This document shows positions 1 through 11,416 of a stretch of DNA of 64,000 nt, one piece after another. The notes beneath the pieces are model-generated. The model was not told the origin of the DNA. It searched no databases and saw nothing but the letters and a program-made list of their open reading frames with translations. Every line of letters begins with the position of its first letter. Within the stretch, counting starts at the first letter, position 1. A program made the translations under genes and the position numbers. The stretch is taken from NCBI GenBank assembly GCA_028826165.1, contig JAPDFW010000092.1:186001-250000 (forward strand), written 5' to 3'. The stretch is from Anaeramoeba ignava (Eukaryota; Metamonada; Anaeramoebidae).

Positions 1-216
1 CTTGATTATCCATTTTTTGAAACAAGTTCAAAAGAAAATATTAATGTTAATGAAGCTTTTGATACTTTTTTTAAACAAGTTGGAACAAGAGCTGTTCAAA
101 CAAATGATCCAAATATTAAAAATCCAAATAAATATCCAAATCAAAATCAAAACCAAAATCAAAATCAAAATCAAAATTCAAATTCAAATTCAAATAAAAA
201 ATGTTTATGTTTTTGA
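1..216 (+). CDS. Rab1-like GTPase copy R1, 3' exon only (cut by window edge)
   Basis: Only the last exon is present. It reads in frame from base 1 to TGA at 214-216, 71 residues plus stop. It holds the G5 motif ETSSK near residue 8, the helix ending [14 protein letters not shown], a short Gln/Asn-rich spacer and the tail KCLCF. The tail can be read as a CaaX box (CLCF), so a lipidated membrane GTPase is expected. It is nearly identical to the last exon of the next copy (1139-1354), which shows that the array continues to the left of the window. Confidence 0.85.
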   Translation, partial: LDYPFFETSSKENINVNEAFDTFFKQVGTRAVQTNDPNIKNPNKYPNQNQNQNQNQNQNSNSNSNKKCLCF

Positions 217-330
217 ATTTAATTTTATATTTATTTCATCAATTCAAAATTATTTGAATAAATTTTAATCCAAAAATCAAATTTTTCAAAATTTTTCATT
301 TTTCATTTTTTATTTTTCAATTTTCAAAAA

Positions 331-1354
331 ATGAATCAAGATTATGATTATAGAATTAAAATACTTTTAGTTGGAGATTATTCAGTTGGGAAATCTAGTT
401 TAGTTCTTAGATATTTTGTATTTAAAAATTTATTTTTATCAAAAATATTATTAATAATAAAAATATAAAAATTGAATAAATAATTAAAAGGATAATACAT
501 TTACAGAATCATATGTATCTACAATTGGAGTTGATTTTGTAAGTTAAGTTAAGTTAAATTAAATATTAATTAATTTAATAAATTAATTTTTTTAATTTTT
601 TAATTTAAAATTTAATCCAAAAAAAAAGAAAATTAAAACAATGGAAATGAATGAAAAGATTTATAAGTTTCTTGTTGTAAAAATATTATTTTAAAACTTT
701 TTAAAACAAATTCTAATTTTATTCCAATTTCCAAAATTTTATTCCGATTTCTAAAAAATATTAAAAATTAAAATATAAAATATAAAATATAAAATATAAA
801 ATATAAAATATAATATAAAATATAAAGTGGGATGCATCAGGAGGTGAAAGATTTAGACAAATAACTTCATCTTATTATAGAGGAACACATGGAATTATGA
901 TTCTTTATGATGTTACAAATCAAGAATCATTTGATAATATTAAAAATTGGATTAAAGAAATTCAAAGATATGGAAATGATACTGTTAATATTATGTTAAT
1001 TGGAACAAAATCTGATTTAATTTCAAAAAAAGTTATTGATACAGAAACTGGAGAAGTAATTTATATTTTTATATTTTTATATTTTTATATTTTTATAAAT
1101 TCAATTCCAAATAAAAATAAAAATAAATCAAATAAAAGAAATTAGCAGAACAACTTGGTTATCCATTTTTTGAAACAAGTTCAAAAGAAAATATTAATGT
1201 TAATGAAGCTTTTGATACTTTTTTTAAACAAGTTGGAACAAGAGCTGTTCAAACAAATGATCCAAATATTAAAAATCCAGATAAATATCCAAATGAAAAT
1301 CAAAATCAAAATCAAAAAAATCAAAATTCAAAATCAAAATGTTTATGTTTTTGA
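331..1354 (+). CDS. Rab1-like small GTPase, array copy R2
   Basis: Exons 331-417, 491-538, 629-676, 828-1055 and 1139-1354 give 208 residues, the usual Rab length. Motifs in order: P-loop GDYSVGKSS (from residue 15), switch I TIGVDF, switch [18 protein letters not shown], base-recognition GTKSD and ETSSK, then a Q/N spacer and CLCF. The IGVDF, YYRG and LYDVT elements place it with Rab1/Ypt1, which drives ER-Golgi and phagosomal traffic. The Gln of DTAGQ is Gly here, so intrinsic GTP hydrolysis should be slow (inference). All introns are phase 0 and GT-AG. The start is the first ATG after a T-rich leader. Confidence 0.9.
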
Positions 1355-1466
1355 ATTTAATTTTATATTTATTTCATCAATTCAAAATTATTTGAATAAA
1401 TTTTAATTCAAAAATTCAAAAAAATTCAAAAATTCATTTTTTTTTTTTATTTTTCAATTTTCAAAA

Positions 1467-2387
1467 ATGAATAAAGATTATGATTTCCTTTATAAAATTG
1501 CTTTTGTTGGAGATTATGGAGTTGGGAAAACGAATTTAATTTATAAATTTGTTGTATTTTCTTTTTTTGAAATAATTTATAAACAAAAATTCAATAAAAA
1601 CAAAACGTTTTTTTATTATTTTGAATAAAAAAAATAAAGGAAGGAACATTTTCTGAAACACCAATTTTAAGAATTCCAAATGATTTTGTGAAATTTCCTT
1701 TTAAAAATAATAATTAATTCAATTCAATTTAATTTAATTTAATTTCTCTTCTTTTTTCTAATTAATTAAACAAAAAATATTTTCAAATTTAGCCTTATAA
1801 AAAACTTGAATTTAATGAAAAAATTATTAAACTTCAATTTGTAAATTAATTTTCTTTTTAAATTAATTAATTAAAATTGATTTAAAATTGATTTAAATAA
1901 TTCAAAGTGGGATCCATCAGGAGGTGAAAGATTTAGAGCATTAACAAAATATTTTTATAGAGGAGCACATGGAATTATTCTTCTTTATGATGTTACAAAT
2001 CAAGATTCATTTGATAATCTTAAATATTGGATTAAAAAAATACAAGAATATGCACCTGAAAATATTAATATTATGTTAATTGGAACAAAATCAGATTTAA
2101 TTTCTCAAAAAGTTATTGATACAGAAACTGGAGAAGTAATTTTATATAATTTTATATATTTAATTCCAAAAAATTTATTCCCAAAAAAATATAAACAAAT
2201 CAAATAAAAGAAATTTGCAGAACAACTTGGATATTCATTTTTTGAAACAAGTTCAAAAGAAAATATTAATATTAATGAAGTTTTCCAAAAAATGATTGAA
2301 GAAATCGAAAAAAGAGATAAACAAAATCAAAATACAAATACAAACCAAAATACAAATCAAATCCAAAATCAAGAAAAATGTTTTTGA
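1467..2387 (+). CDS. Rab1-like GTPase, array copy R3, divergent switch I
   Basis: Exons 1467-1553, 1640-1687, 1793-1840, 1908-2135 and 2211-2387 give 195 residues. P-loop GDYGVGKTN, switch II WDPSGGERF, GTKSD and ETSSK are readable. Exon 2 is strongly altered: the switch I stretch that is TIGVDF elsewhere reads RIPNDF, removing the Mg2+/gamma-phosphate threonine. Exon 1 ends LIYKFV instead of the usual LRYF. The tail ends EKCF with a single Cys one residue before the stop, not a standard CaaX, CxC or CC motif. Either a decoy-like copy or an early stage of decay with an intact reading frame. Confidence 0.85.
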
Positions 2388-2493
2388 ATTTAATTTTTAT
2401 ATTTATTTCATCAACTCTAAAATTATTTGAATAAAATTTAATTCAAAATCCAAAAAATCATTTCCATTTTTTATTTGTTTTTTCTTTTCAAAA

Positions 2494-3424
2494 ATGAATC
2501 AAGATTGTTACAGTATTAAAATACTTTTAATTGGTGATTATCAAGTTGGAAAGTCTCGTTTAATTTTGAGATATTTTGTATTAAAAAATTTATTTCAAAA
2601 AACGTTTTTTTATCAAAATTATTATTAATAATAAAAATATCCAAATTGAATAAATAATTAAAAGGATGATACATTTACAGAGCCATATTTTGCCACAATT
2701 AGAATTGAATTTGTAAGTTAAGTTAAGTTAAATTAAATATTAATTAATTTAATAAGTTTATTAACTAATTTTTTTAATTTTTAAATTTTAAATTTAATCC
2801 AAAAAAAAAGAAAATTAAAACAATAGAAATAAATGGAAAGATTTTTCAGTTTTTTGTTGTAAAAATAGTTTTTAAAACTTTTTAAAACAAATTCCTAATT
2901 TTATTCTGATTTACAAAAAATAATAAAATAATAAATATAAAATATATAAAAAGTGGGATCCATCAGGAGCTGAAAGATTTAGAGCAGTAGCAAAATCTTA
3001 TTATAGAGGAACACATGGAATTATTCTTCTTTATGATGTTACAAATCAAGATTCATTTAATAATCTTAAATATTGGATGAAAGAAATTCAAGAATATGCA
3101 CCTGATAATGTGAATATGATTTTAATTGGAACAAAATCTGATTTAATTTCTCAAAAAGTTATTGATACAGAAACTGGAGAAGTAATTTTATAATTTTTAA
3201 TTTTTATATTTTATAAATTCAAAAAATATTTATTCCAAATAAATCAAATCAAATAAAAGAAATTTGCAGAACAACTTGGAATTTCATTTTTTGAAACAAG
3301 TTCAAAAGAAAATATTAATGTTAATGAAGCTTTTGATACTTTTTTTAAACAAGTTGGAACAAGAGCTGTTCAAACAAATGATCCAAATATTAAAAATTCA
3401 AATGATACAAATTGTTGTTTTTGA
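2494..3424 (+). CDS. Rab1-like GTPase, array copy R4
   Basis: Exons 2494-2577, 2665-2712, 2811-2858, 2954-3181 and 3260-3424 give 190 residues. Exon 1 is one codon shorter than in its neighbours (starts MNQDCYSIK). P-loop GDYQVGKSR, switch I TIRIEF (Gly of IGVDF lost), switch II WDPSGAERF, GTKSD, ETSSK. There is no Q/N spacer, and the end is NCCF, a CC-type Rab tail plus one residue. The switch II Gln is replaced by Ala. Confidence 0.88.
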
Positions 3425-3516
3425 ATTTAATTAATTAATCAATAAAATTATTTGAATAAAATTCAAAATTCAAAAAATCATTTTCTTTCATTTTTTATTT
3501 TTGTTCAATTTCAAAA

Positions 3517-4503
3517 ATGAATCAAGATCATGATTATAGAATTAAAATACTTTTAATTGGTGATTATGGAGTTGGAAAATCTAGTTTCACTGAGAGATAT
3601 TTTGTATTTAAAAATTTTATTTTAATCAAAAAACGTTTTTTTATCAAAAATATTATTAATAATAAAAATATAAAAATTGAATAAATAATTAAAAGGATGA
3701 AAGATTTGAAGAACCATATATTTCTACAATTGGAATTGATTTTGTAAATTAAATATAAATATTAATATTATTAATTAATTTAATAAGTTTATTAACTAAT
3801 TTTAAATTTTAAATTTAATCCAAAAAAAAAGAAAGTTAAAACAATAGAAATAAATGGAAAGATCTTTAAATTTCTTGTTGTAAAAATAGTTTTTAAAACT
3901 TTTTAAAACAAATTCCTAATTTTATTCCAATTTCCAAAAAATAATAAATATAAAATATAAAATATAAAATATATAAAAAGTGGGATCCATCAGGAAGTGA
4001 AAGATATAGACAAATAACAAGATCTTATTATAGAGGAACACATGGAATTATGATTCTTTATGATGTTACAAATCAAGATTCATTTGATAATATTAAAAAT
4101 TGGATGAAGCAAATACAAGAATATGCACCTGATACTGTTAATATTATGTTAATTGGAACAAAATCTGATTTAATTTCAAAAAAAGTTATTGATACAGAAA
4201 CTGGAGAAGTAATTTTATAATTTTTATAAATTCAATTAAATTCAAATTATTTAATCCAAATAAATCAAAAATAATTCAAATAAGAAATTTGCAGAACAAC
4301 TTGGTTATCCATTTTTTGAAACAAGTTCAAAAGAAAATATAAATGTTAATGAAGCTTTTGAAACTTTTTTTAAACAAGTTGGAACAAGAGCTGTTCAAAC
4401 AAATGCTCCAAATATTAAAAATCCAAATAAATATCCAAATGAATATCAAAATCAAATTCAAATTCAAAATGAAATTTCAAATGATACAAATTGTTGTTTT
4501 TGA
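3517..4503 (+). CDS. Rab1-like GTPase, array copy R5
   Basis: Exons 3517-3603, 3696-3743, 3832-3879, 3981-4208 and 4285-4503 give 209 residues. P-loop GDYGVGKSS, switch I TIGIDF, switch II WDPSGSERY, YYRGTHG, GTKSD, ETSSK, short Q/N-rich spacer, end NCCF. Exon 1 ends SFTERYF, where most copies have a hydrophobic residue in place of Thr-Glu. The Gln position of switch II holds Ser. Introns 1-4 closely resemble those of R4 and R6, as expected of recent tandem duplicates. Confidence 0.88.
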
Positions 4504-4609
4504 ATTTATTTAATTAATCAATAAAATTATTTGAATAAAATTCAAAAATCCAAAAATCCAAAAATCCAAAAATTCATTTTTTTTCATTTTTCATTTTCAA
4601 TTTTCAAAA

Positions 4610-5809
4610 ATGAATAAAGATTATGATTATAGAATTAAAATTATTTTAATTGGTGATTATGGAGTTGGAAAAACTAGTTTACTTTTGAGATATTTTGTAT
4701 TTAAAAATTTATATTTTTATCAAAATTAATAATAATAAAAATATAAAAATTGAATAAATAATTAAAAGGATGATACATTTACAGAATCATATATCACCAC
4801 AATCGGATTTGATTTTGTAATTTAAATTAAATATTAATAATATTAATTATTGCAATAAATTTATTAACTAATTTTTCAATTTTAAATTTAATCCAAAAAA
4901 AAGAAAATGAAAACAATAGAAATGGATAAAAAGATTTATAAGTTTCATGTTGTAAAAATATTTTTTAAAACTTTTTAAAACAAATTCTAATTTTATTCCG
5001 ATTTCCAAAAATTTATTCCGATTTCTAAAAAAATATAAAATATAAAATATATTATAAAATATATAAAAAGTGGGATACATCATCATCAGAAAGATTTAGA
5101 CAAATAACTTCATCTTATTATAGAGGAACACATGGAATTATGATTCTTTATGATGTTACAAGTCAAGATTCATTTGATAATCTTAAAACTTGGATGCAAG
5201 ATATTCAAAGATATGCACCTGATACTGTTAATATTATGTTAATTGGAACAAAATCTGATTTGATTTCTCAAAAAGTTATTGATACAGAAACTGGAGAAGT
5301 AATTTTATATTTTATAATTTTTATATTTTTCAATTCAAAAAATATTTAATTCCAAATAAAAATATAAAATAAATTAAATAAAAGAAATTTGCAGAACAAC
5401 TTGATTATCCATTTTTTGAAACAAGTTCAAAAGAAAATATAAATGTTAATGATGCTTTTGAAACTTTTTTTAAACAAGTTGGAACAAGAATTATTCAAAC
5501 AAATAATCAAAATCAAAATCAAAATCAAAATCAAAATCAAATTCAAATTCAAAATCAAAATCAAAATCAAAATCAAAATCAAAATCAAAATCAAAATCAA
5601 AATCAAAATCAAAATCAAAATCAAAATAAAAATCAAAATCAAAATCAAAAAATCAAAATAATCAAAATCAAAATCAAATTCAAAATCAAATTCAAAATCA
5701 AAATCAAAATCAAAATCAAAATCAAAATCAAAATCAAAATCAAAATCAAAATCAAATTCAAAATCAAAATCAGAATCAAAATCAAAATCAAAAATGTTTA
5801 TGTTTTTGA
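4610..5809 (+). CDS. Rab1-like GTPase, array copy R6, frame broken in Q/N tail
   Basis: Exons 4610-4696, 4769-4816, 4904-4951, 5071-5298 and 5385-5809. P-loop GDYGVGKTS, switch I TIGFDF, GTKSD and ETSSK are normal. Switch II reads WDTSSSERF, losing the invariant Gly of DxxG. Exon 5 carries the longest Q/N tract of the array. At about 5646-5652 a run of six A shifts the frame: downstream codons read Lys-Ile instead of Gln-Asn, and translation then misses the CLCF end that is still encoded in the other frame (TGA at 5807-5809) and stops a little later. A one-base consensus error or a real loss of lipidation are both possible. Confidence 0.78.
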
Positions 5810-5877
5810 ATTTATTTATATTTAAATAAAATTTATTTGGATTATTATTTTCATTTTTTTCTTTTTTTCATTTCAAA

Positions 5878-6849
5878 ATGAATTCAAATTATGATTATAG
5901 AATTAATATTGTTTTAATTGGAGATTCTGGAGTTGGAAAAACTAGTTTACTTATTAGATATTTTGTATTTAAAAATTTAATTTTATCAAAAAACGTTTTT
6001 TTATCAAAAATATTATTAATAATAAAAATATCAAAATTGAATAAATAATTAAAAGGACGGTACATTTACAGAACCATATAATACTACAATTGGAGTTGAA
6101 TTTGTATGTTATATTAAATATTAATAATATTAATTAATTTAATAAATTTATTAACTAATTTTCTAATTTTTTGGATTTTGAATTTCAATTTAAATTTTAA
6201 TCCAAAAAAAAGAAAATTAAAACAATAGAAATGAATGAAAAGATTTATAAATTTCTTGTTGTAAAAAATAGTTTTATTTCCAAAAAAAAAGAAACTTAAA
6301 TCAAAATGTTAAAAATATATTAATAATAAATATAAAAAGTGGGATACAGCAGGAGCTGAAAGATTTAGAGCAGTAACAAGATCTTATTATAGAGGAGCAC
6401 ATGGAATTATGGTTATTTATGATGTTACAAATCAAGATTCATTTGATAATCTTAAAATTTGGATTCAACAAATTCAAGCATTTGCAAATGATAATGTTAA
6501 TATTATGTTAATTGGAGCAAAATCAGATTTAGTTTCAAAAAAAGTTATTGATACAGAAACTGGAGAAGTAATTATATAATTTATAATTTTTATATTTTAT
6601 AATTTAAATCAAATTATTTAATTCCAAAAAAATCAAAAATAAATTAAATTAAAGAAATTTGCAGAACAACTTGGAATTCCATTTTTTGAAACAAGTTCAA
6701 AAGAAAATATAAATGTTAATGAAGCTTTTGAAACTTTTTTTAAACAAGTTGGAACAAGAGCTGTTCAAACAAATGATCCAAATATTAAAAATCAAAATAA
6801 AAATCAAAATCAAAATCAAAATCAAAATAAAACAAATTGTTGTTTTTGA
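5878..6849 (+). CDS. Rab1-like GTPase, array copy R7
   Basis: Exons 5878-5964, 6056-6103, 6213-6260, 6340-6567 and 6655-6849 give 201 residues. P-loop GDSGVGKTS, switch I TIGVEF, switch [24 protein letters not shown]. Apart from Ala for Gln this is the most Rab1-like switch II in subfamily A. Base recognition is GAKSD instead of GTKSD. Short Asn/Gln spacer, end NCCF. A good candidate for the least modified member of the left half of the array. Confidence 0.9.
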
Positions 6850-6906
6850 ATTTAATTGAATCAATAAATTTATTTTTTTATTTTTCATTTTTTTATTTTT
6901 TTCGAA

Positions 6907-8042
6907 ATGAATCAAAATTATGATTATAGAATTAATATTATTTTAATTGGAGATTATGGAGTTGGAAAAACTAGTTTAGTTGAGCGATATTTTGTATTTG
7001 AATTTTATTTTAAATTAACTATAAAATTAAAAAACGTTTTTTTGAAATGATTTTGAAAATTATTAATAATAATCAAAATATTAAAATTGAATAAATAATT
7101 AAAAGGATGATATATTTGGAGAACCGTATATTTTAACAATTGGAATTGATTTTGTAAGTTAAATTAAGTTAAATCAATTTTAATTAATTTAATAAATTTA
7201 TTAACTAATTTTTTAATTTTTTGGATTTTGAATTTTAATTTTAAATTTTATCCAAAAAAAAGAAAATTAAAAAAATGGAAATAAATGAAAAGATTTATGA
7301 ATTTCTTGTTGTAAAAATAGTTTTATTTCCAAAAAAAAAGAAAATTAAATCAAAATGTTAAAAATATATTAATATAAATTATTAAAAGTGGGATACAGCA
7401 GGAGCTGAAAGATTTAGAAGAATAACCTCATCTTATTATCGATTAGCACATGGAATTATGCTTGTTTATGATGTTACAAATCAAGAATCATTTGATAATC
7501 TTAAATATTGGATGAAGGATATTCAAAGATATTCAAATGATAATGTTAATATTATGTTAATTGGAACAAAATCTGATTTAGTTTTCAAAAAAGTTATTGA
7601 TACAGAAAGTGGAGAAGTAATTTTATTATTTTATTATTTTTCTATTTTTCAACTCAATTCAAATTATTTAATTCCAAAAAATCAAAAATAAATTAAATAA
7701 AAGAAATTTGCAGAACAACTTGGAATTCCATTTTTTGAAACAAGTTCAAAAGAAAATATTAATGTTAATGATGCTTTTGAAACTTTTTTTAAACAAGTTG
7801 GAACAAGAATTATTCAAACAAATGATCCAAATAATCAAAATCAAAATCAAAATCAAAATCAAAATCAAAATCAAAATCAAAATCAAAATCAAAATCAAAA
7901 TAATCAAAATCAAAATAATCAAAATCAAAATCAAAATAATCAAAATCAAAATCAAAATCAAAATCAAAATAATCAAAATAATCAAAATAATCAAAATCAA
8001 AATCAAAATAAAAATCAAAATAAAAAATGTTTATGTTTTTAA
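6907..8042 (+). CDS. Rab1-like GTPase, array copy R8, long Q/N tail
   Basis: Exons 6907-6993, 7106-7153, 7263-7310, 7389-7616 and 7704-8042 give 249 residues. P-loop GDYGVGKTS, switch I TIGIDF, switch [11 protein letters not shown], then YYRLAHG where most copies have YYRGAHG. GTKSD and ETSSK are present. About 60 residues of Gln-Asn repeats separate the G domain from the KCLCF end, and unlike in R6 they stay in frame. Intron 1 differs in length and sequence from its neighbours. Confidence 0.88.
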
Positions 8043-8125
8043 ATTCAAAATTAATTTTTATTTTTATTTAAATAAATTTATTATTTTCATTTTTTTTATT
8101 TTTTTCATTTTTTTCATTTTTCAAA

Positions 8126-9102
8126 ATGAATCAAGATTATGATTATAAAATTAATATATTTTTAATTGGAGATGCTGGAGCTGGGAAATCTAGTTTAATT
8201 CTGAGATATTTTGTAATAAAAAATTTTATTATTATTCAATATATTTTTCAAAATTATTATTAATAATAAAAATATCAAAATTGAATAAATAATTAAAAGG
8301 ATAATAATTTTATAGAATCATATATTGCCACAATTGGAGTTGATTTTGTATGTTATATTAAATATTAATAATATTAATTAATTTATTAAATTTATTAACT
8401 AATTTTCCAATTTTTTGGATTTTGAATTTTAATTTTAAATTTTAATCAAAAAAAAGAAAATTAAAACAACAGAAATGAATGAAAAGATTTATGAATTTCT
8501 TGTTGTAAAAATAGTTTTATTTCCAAAAAAAAAGAAAATTAAATCAAAATGTTAAAAATATATTAATAATAAATATAAAAAGTGGGATATAATAAAAGGA
8601 AATCAAATATTCACAACAATAACAAGATCTTATCTTCATTTAGCACATGGAATTATGCTTGTTTATGATGTTACAGATCAAGAATCATTTGATAATCTTA
8701 AAACTTGGATGAAGGATATTCAAAGATATGCACCTGATAATATTAATATTATGTTAATTGGAACAAAATCTGATTTAGTTTCTCAAAAAGTTATTGATAC
8801 AGAAAGTGGAGAAGTAATTTTATTATTTTATTATTTTTATATTTTTCAATTCAATTCAAATTATTTAATTCCAAAAAAAATATAAATAAATCAAATTAAA
8901 GAAATTTGCAGAACAACTTGGAATTCCATTTTTTGAAACAAGTTCAAAAGAAAATATTAATGTTTATGAAGCTTTTGAAACTTTTTTTAAACAAGTTGGA
9001 ACAAGAATTATTCAAACAAATGATCCAAATAATCAAAATAATCAAAATAATCAAAATCAAAATCAAAATAAAAATCAAAATAAAAAATGTTTATGTTTTT
9101 AA
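8126..9102 (+). CDS. Rab1-like GTPase, array copy R9, rewritten switch II
   Basis: Exons 8126-8212, 8300-8347, 8457-8504, 8583-8813 and 8902-9102 give 204 residues. Exon 4 is one codon longer than in all other copies. P-loop GDAGAGKSS and switch I TIGVDF are fine, but switch II reads WDIIKGNQIF followed by YLHLAHG, so neither DxxG nor the ERF element survives. The remainder (GTKSD, ETSSK, Q/N spacer, CLCF) is unchanged. The reading frame is open throughout, so this looks like selection for a different effector surface or a tolerated inactive copy rather than random decay. Confidence 0.85.
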
Positions 9103-9185
9103 ATTCAAAATTAATTTTTATTTTTATTTAAATAAATTTATTATTTTCATTTTTTTCATTTTTTTCATTTTTTTCATTTTTCAAA

Positions 9186-10193
9186 ATGAATCAAGATTAT
9201 GATTATAAAATTAATATTGTTTTAATTGGAGATTCTGGAGCTGGAAAAACTAGTTTAATTCTTAGATATTTTGTAATAAAAAATTTTATAATTATTCAAT
9301 ATATTTTTCAAAATTATTAATAATAAAAATATCAAAATTGAATAAATAATTAAAAGGATAATAATTTTTCGGAATCATATATTGCCACAATTGGAGTTGA
9401 TTTTGTAAGTTAAATTAAGTTAAATCAATTTTAATTAATTTAATAAGTTTATTAACTAATTTTCCAATTTTTTGGATTTTGAATTTTAATTTTAAATTTT
9501 AATCAAAAAAAAGAAAATGAAAACAATAGAAATGAATGAAAAGATTTATAAATTTCTTGTTGTAAAAACAATTTCTAAAATAGTTTTATTTCCAAAAAAA
9601 AAGAAACTTAAATCAAAATGTTAAAAATATATTATATAAAAAATATAAAAAGTGGGATACAGCAGGAAGTCAAAGAATTACTATACTAACTTCATCTCAT
9701 TTTCGATTAGCACATGGAATTATGCTTCTTTATGATGTTACAGATCAAGAATCATTTGATAATCTTAAATATTGGATGAAGGATATTCAAAAATATTCAA
9801 ATGATAATGTAAATATTATGTTAATTGGAGCAAAATCTGATTTAGTTTCTCAAAAAGTTATTGATACAGAAAGTGGAGAAGTAATTTTATTATTTTATTA
9901 TTTTTCTATTTTTCAATTCAATTCAAAATATTTAATTCCAAAAAAAATATAAATAAATTAAATTAAAGAAATTTGCAGAACAACTTGGAATTCCATTTTT
10001 TGAAACAAGTTCAAAAGAAAATATTAATGTTTTTGAAGCTTTTGAAACTTTTTTTAAACAAGTTGGAACAAGAATTATTCAAACAAATGATCCAAATAAT
10101 CAAAATCAAAATCAAAATCAAAATCAAAATCAAAATCAAAATCAAATTCAAAATCAAAATCAAAATCAAAATAAAAAATGTTTATGTTTTTAA
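9186..10193 (+). CDS. Rab1-like GTPase, array copy R10
   Basis: Exons 9186-9272, 9357-9404, 9514-9561, 9653-9880 and 9969-10193 give 211 residues. P-loop GDSGAGKTS, switch I TIGVDF, switch II WDTAGSQRI, then HFRLAHG. A Gln is present but one place after the catalytic position. Base recognition GAKSD, Q/N spacer, end CLCF. It is the last intact copy of subfamily A. Its 3' end is partly duplicated at 10281-10305 downstream. Confidence 0.88.
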
Positions 10194-10440
10194 ATTCAAA
10201 ATTAATTTTGGAAAAATTTATTTTCATTTTTCTTTTCTTTTCTTTTCTTGATATTATATTAAAATGGAAAAACAAACTTAAAAATGTTTATGTTTTTAAA
10301 TTCAAAAATAAGTTTAATTATTCGATATTTTTATTTTAAAATTTTTCATTTTTCAATTCAAAAACAAAAAACATTTTTCAAATAAAATTCAAAACCAAAA
10401 ATTTTGGAAAACGTTTTTCTTTGAAAATTTTGATAAAAAT
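10194..10440. other. Spacer with duplicated 3' end of copy R10
   Basis: Contains a second copy of the terminal codons and 3' flank of R10 (the block encoding the Cys-Leu-Cys-Phe end recurs at about 10281-10310), then AT-rich sequence. No open gene is visible. It marks the junction between subfamily A and the decayed copy R11. Confidence 0.6.
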
Positions 10441-11249
10441 TTTTTATTGATTCTTATATTTCATCAATTGGAGTTGATTTTTAAATAAATATTAAATTAA
10501 TTCAATTAATGAAAGGATAATAATTTTTAAAGAAAGATCTTTTACAATTTGAGTTGATTTTTGTTGTTGAATTTAATTAGAGAATAATTTAAAATTTGAA
10601 TAAATTTAAAAGGTTTTCCAATTTTTGGATTTTTGAATTAAAAATTTTAAAAAATATTCAAAATATTCAAAAAAATTAAAAATATCCAAAAATATTCAAA
10701 AATATTCAAAAATATTCAAAAATATTTTATTTCCAAAAAATATTAAAAAAATATTCAAAAATATTCAAAAATATTCAAAAATATAAAAAGTGGGATTTTC
10801 ATTCAAATCAAATATATAGACCTGTAACAATTATTATTATTATAAATCAGCACATGGAATTATGCTTCTTTATGATGTTACAGATCAAGAATCATTTGAT
10901 AATCTTAAATATTGGATTAAAGAAATCCAAGAAAAAGCACCAGATGATGTAAATGTTATTATAATTGGAACAAAATCTGATTTAGTTTCCAAAAAAATTA
11001 TTGATACAGAAACTGGAAAAGTAAATTAAATTAATCCATAAATATAATTAATTCATAATTATAAATAATTTTATAAATTTAAAAAAAAAGAATTTTGCAG
11101 AACAACTTGGTTATCCATTTTTTGAAATAAGTTCAAAAGAAAATATTAATATTAATGAAGCTTTTGAAACAATAATTAAACAATCTTCCAAAAAATTAAA
11201 ACAAAACCCAATCGAAACAAAACAAGAAAAGAAATGTTTATTTATTTGA
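10441..11249 (+). pseudogene. Rab1-like GTPase relic R11 (no exon 1; exon 4 frameshifted)
   Basis: Two exon 2-like remnants lie at about 10447-10481 and 10516-10556; the first reads SYISSIGVDF but has lost its GT donor. Exon 4 (10791-11020) begins WDFHSNQIYRP and then shifts frame inside a run of ATT triplets near 10830-10846, giving 230 bp instead of 228. Exon 5 (11091-11249) is intact and ends KCLFI, a CaaX-like tail unique in the array. No P-loop exon was found upstream. The switch II start resembles that of R14 ([11 protein letters not shown]), so the two are probably related by duplication or conversion. Confidence 0.75.
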
Positions 11250-11416
11250 ATTAAAAAATTTTTTTTGGACTGAAAAGAAAAGAAATTTTTTTCTTTTGTT
11301 TTTCTTTTTTGTCTTTTTTGTTTTTTTTGTTGAATGAAAAAAATCAAAAAATTTCATTTTTCATTTTTTTTTCATTTTTTTTTTCATTTTGTTTAAAATT
11401 TGGGAAATATTTTTTA

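Noticed and set aside
897-1145. Short intronless GTPase fragments as separate small genes
   Set aside because: Each is exon 4 of a five-exon gene read through into its intron; conserved splice sites and flanking exons are present.
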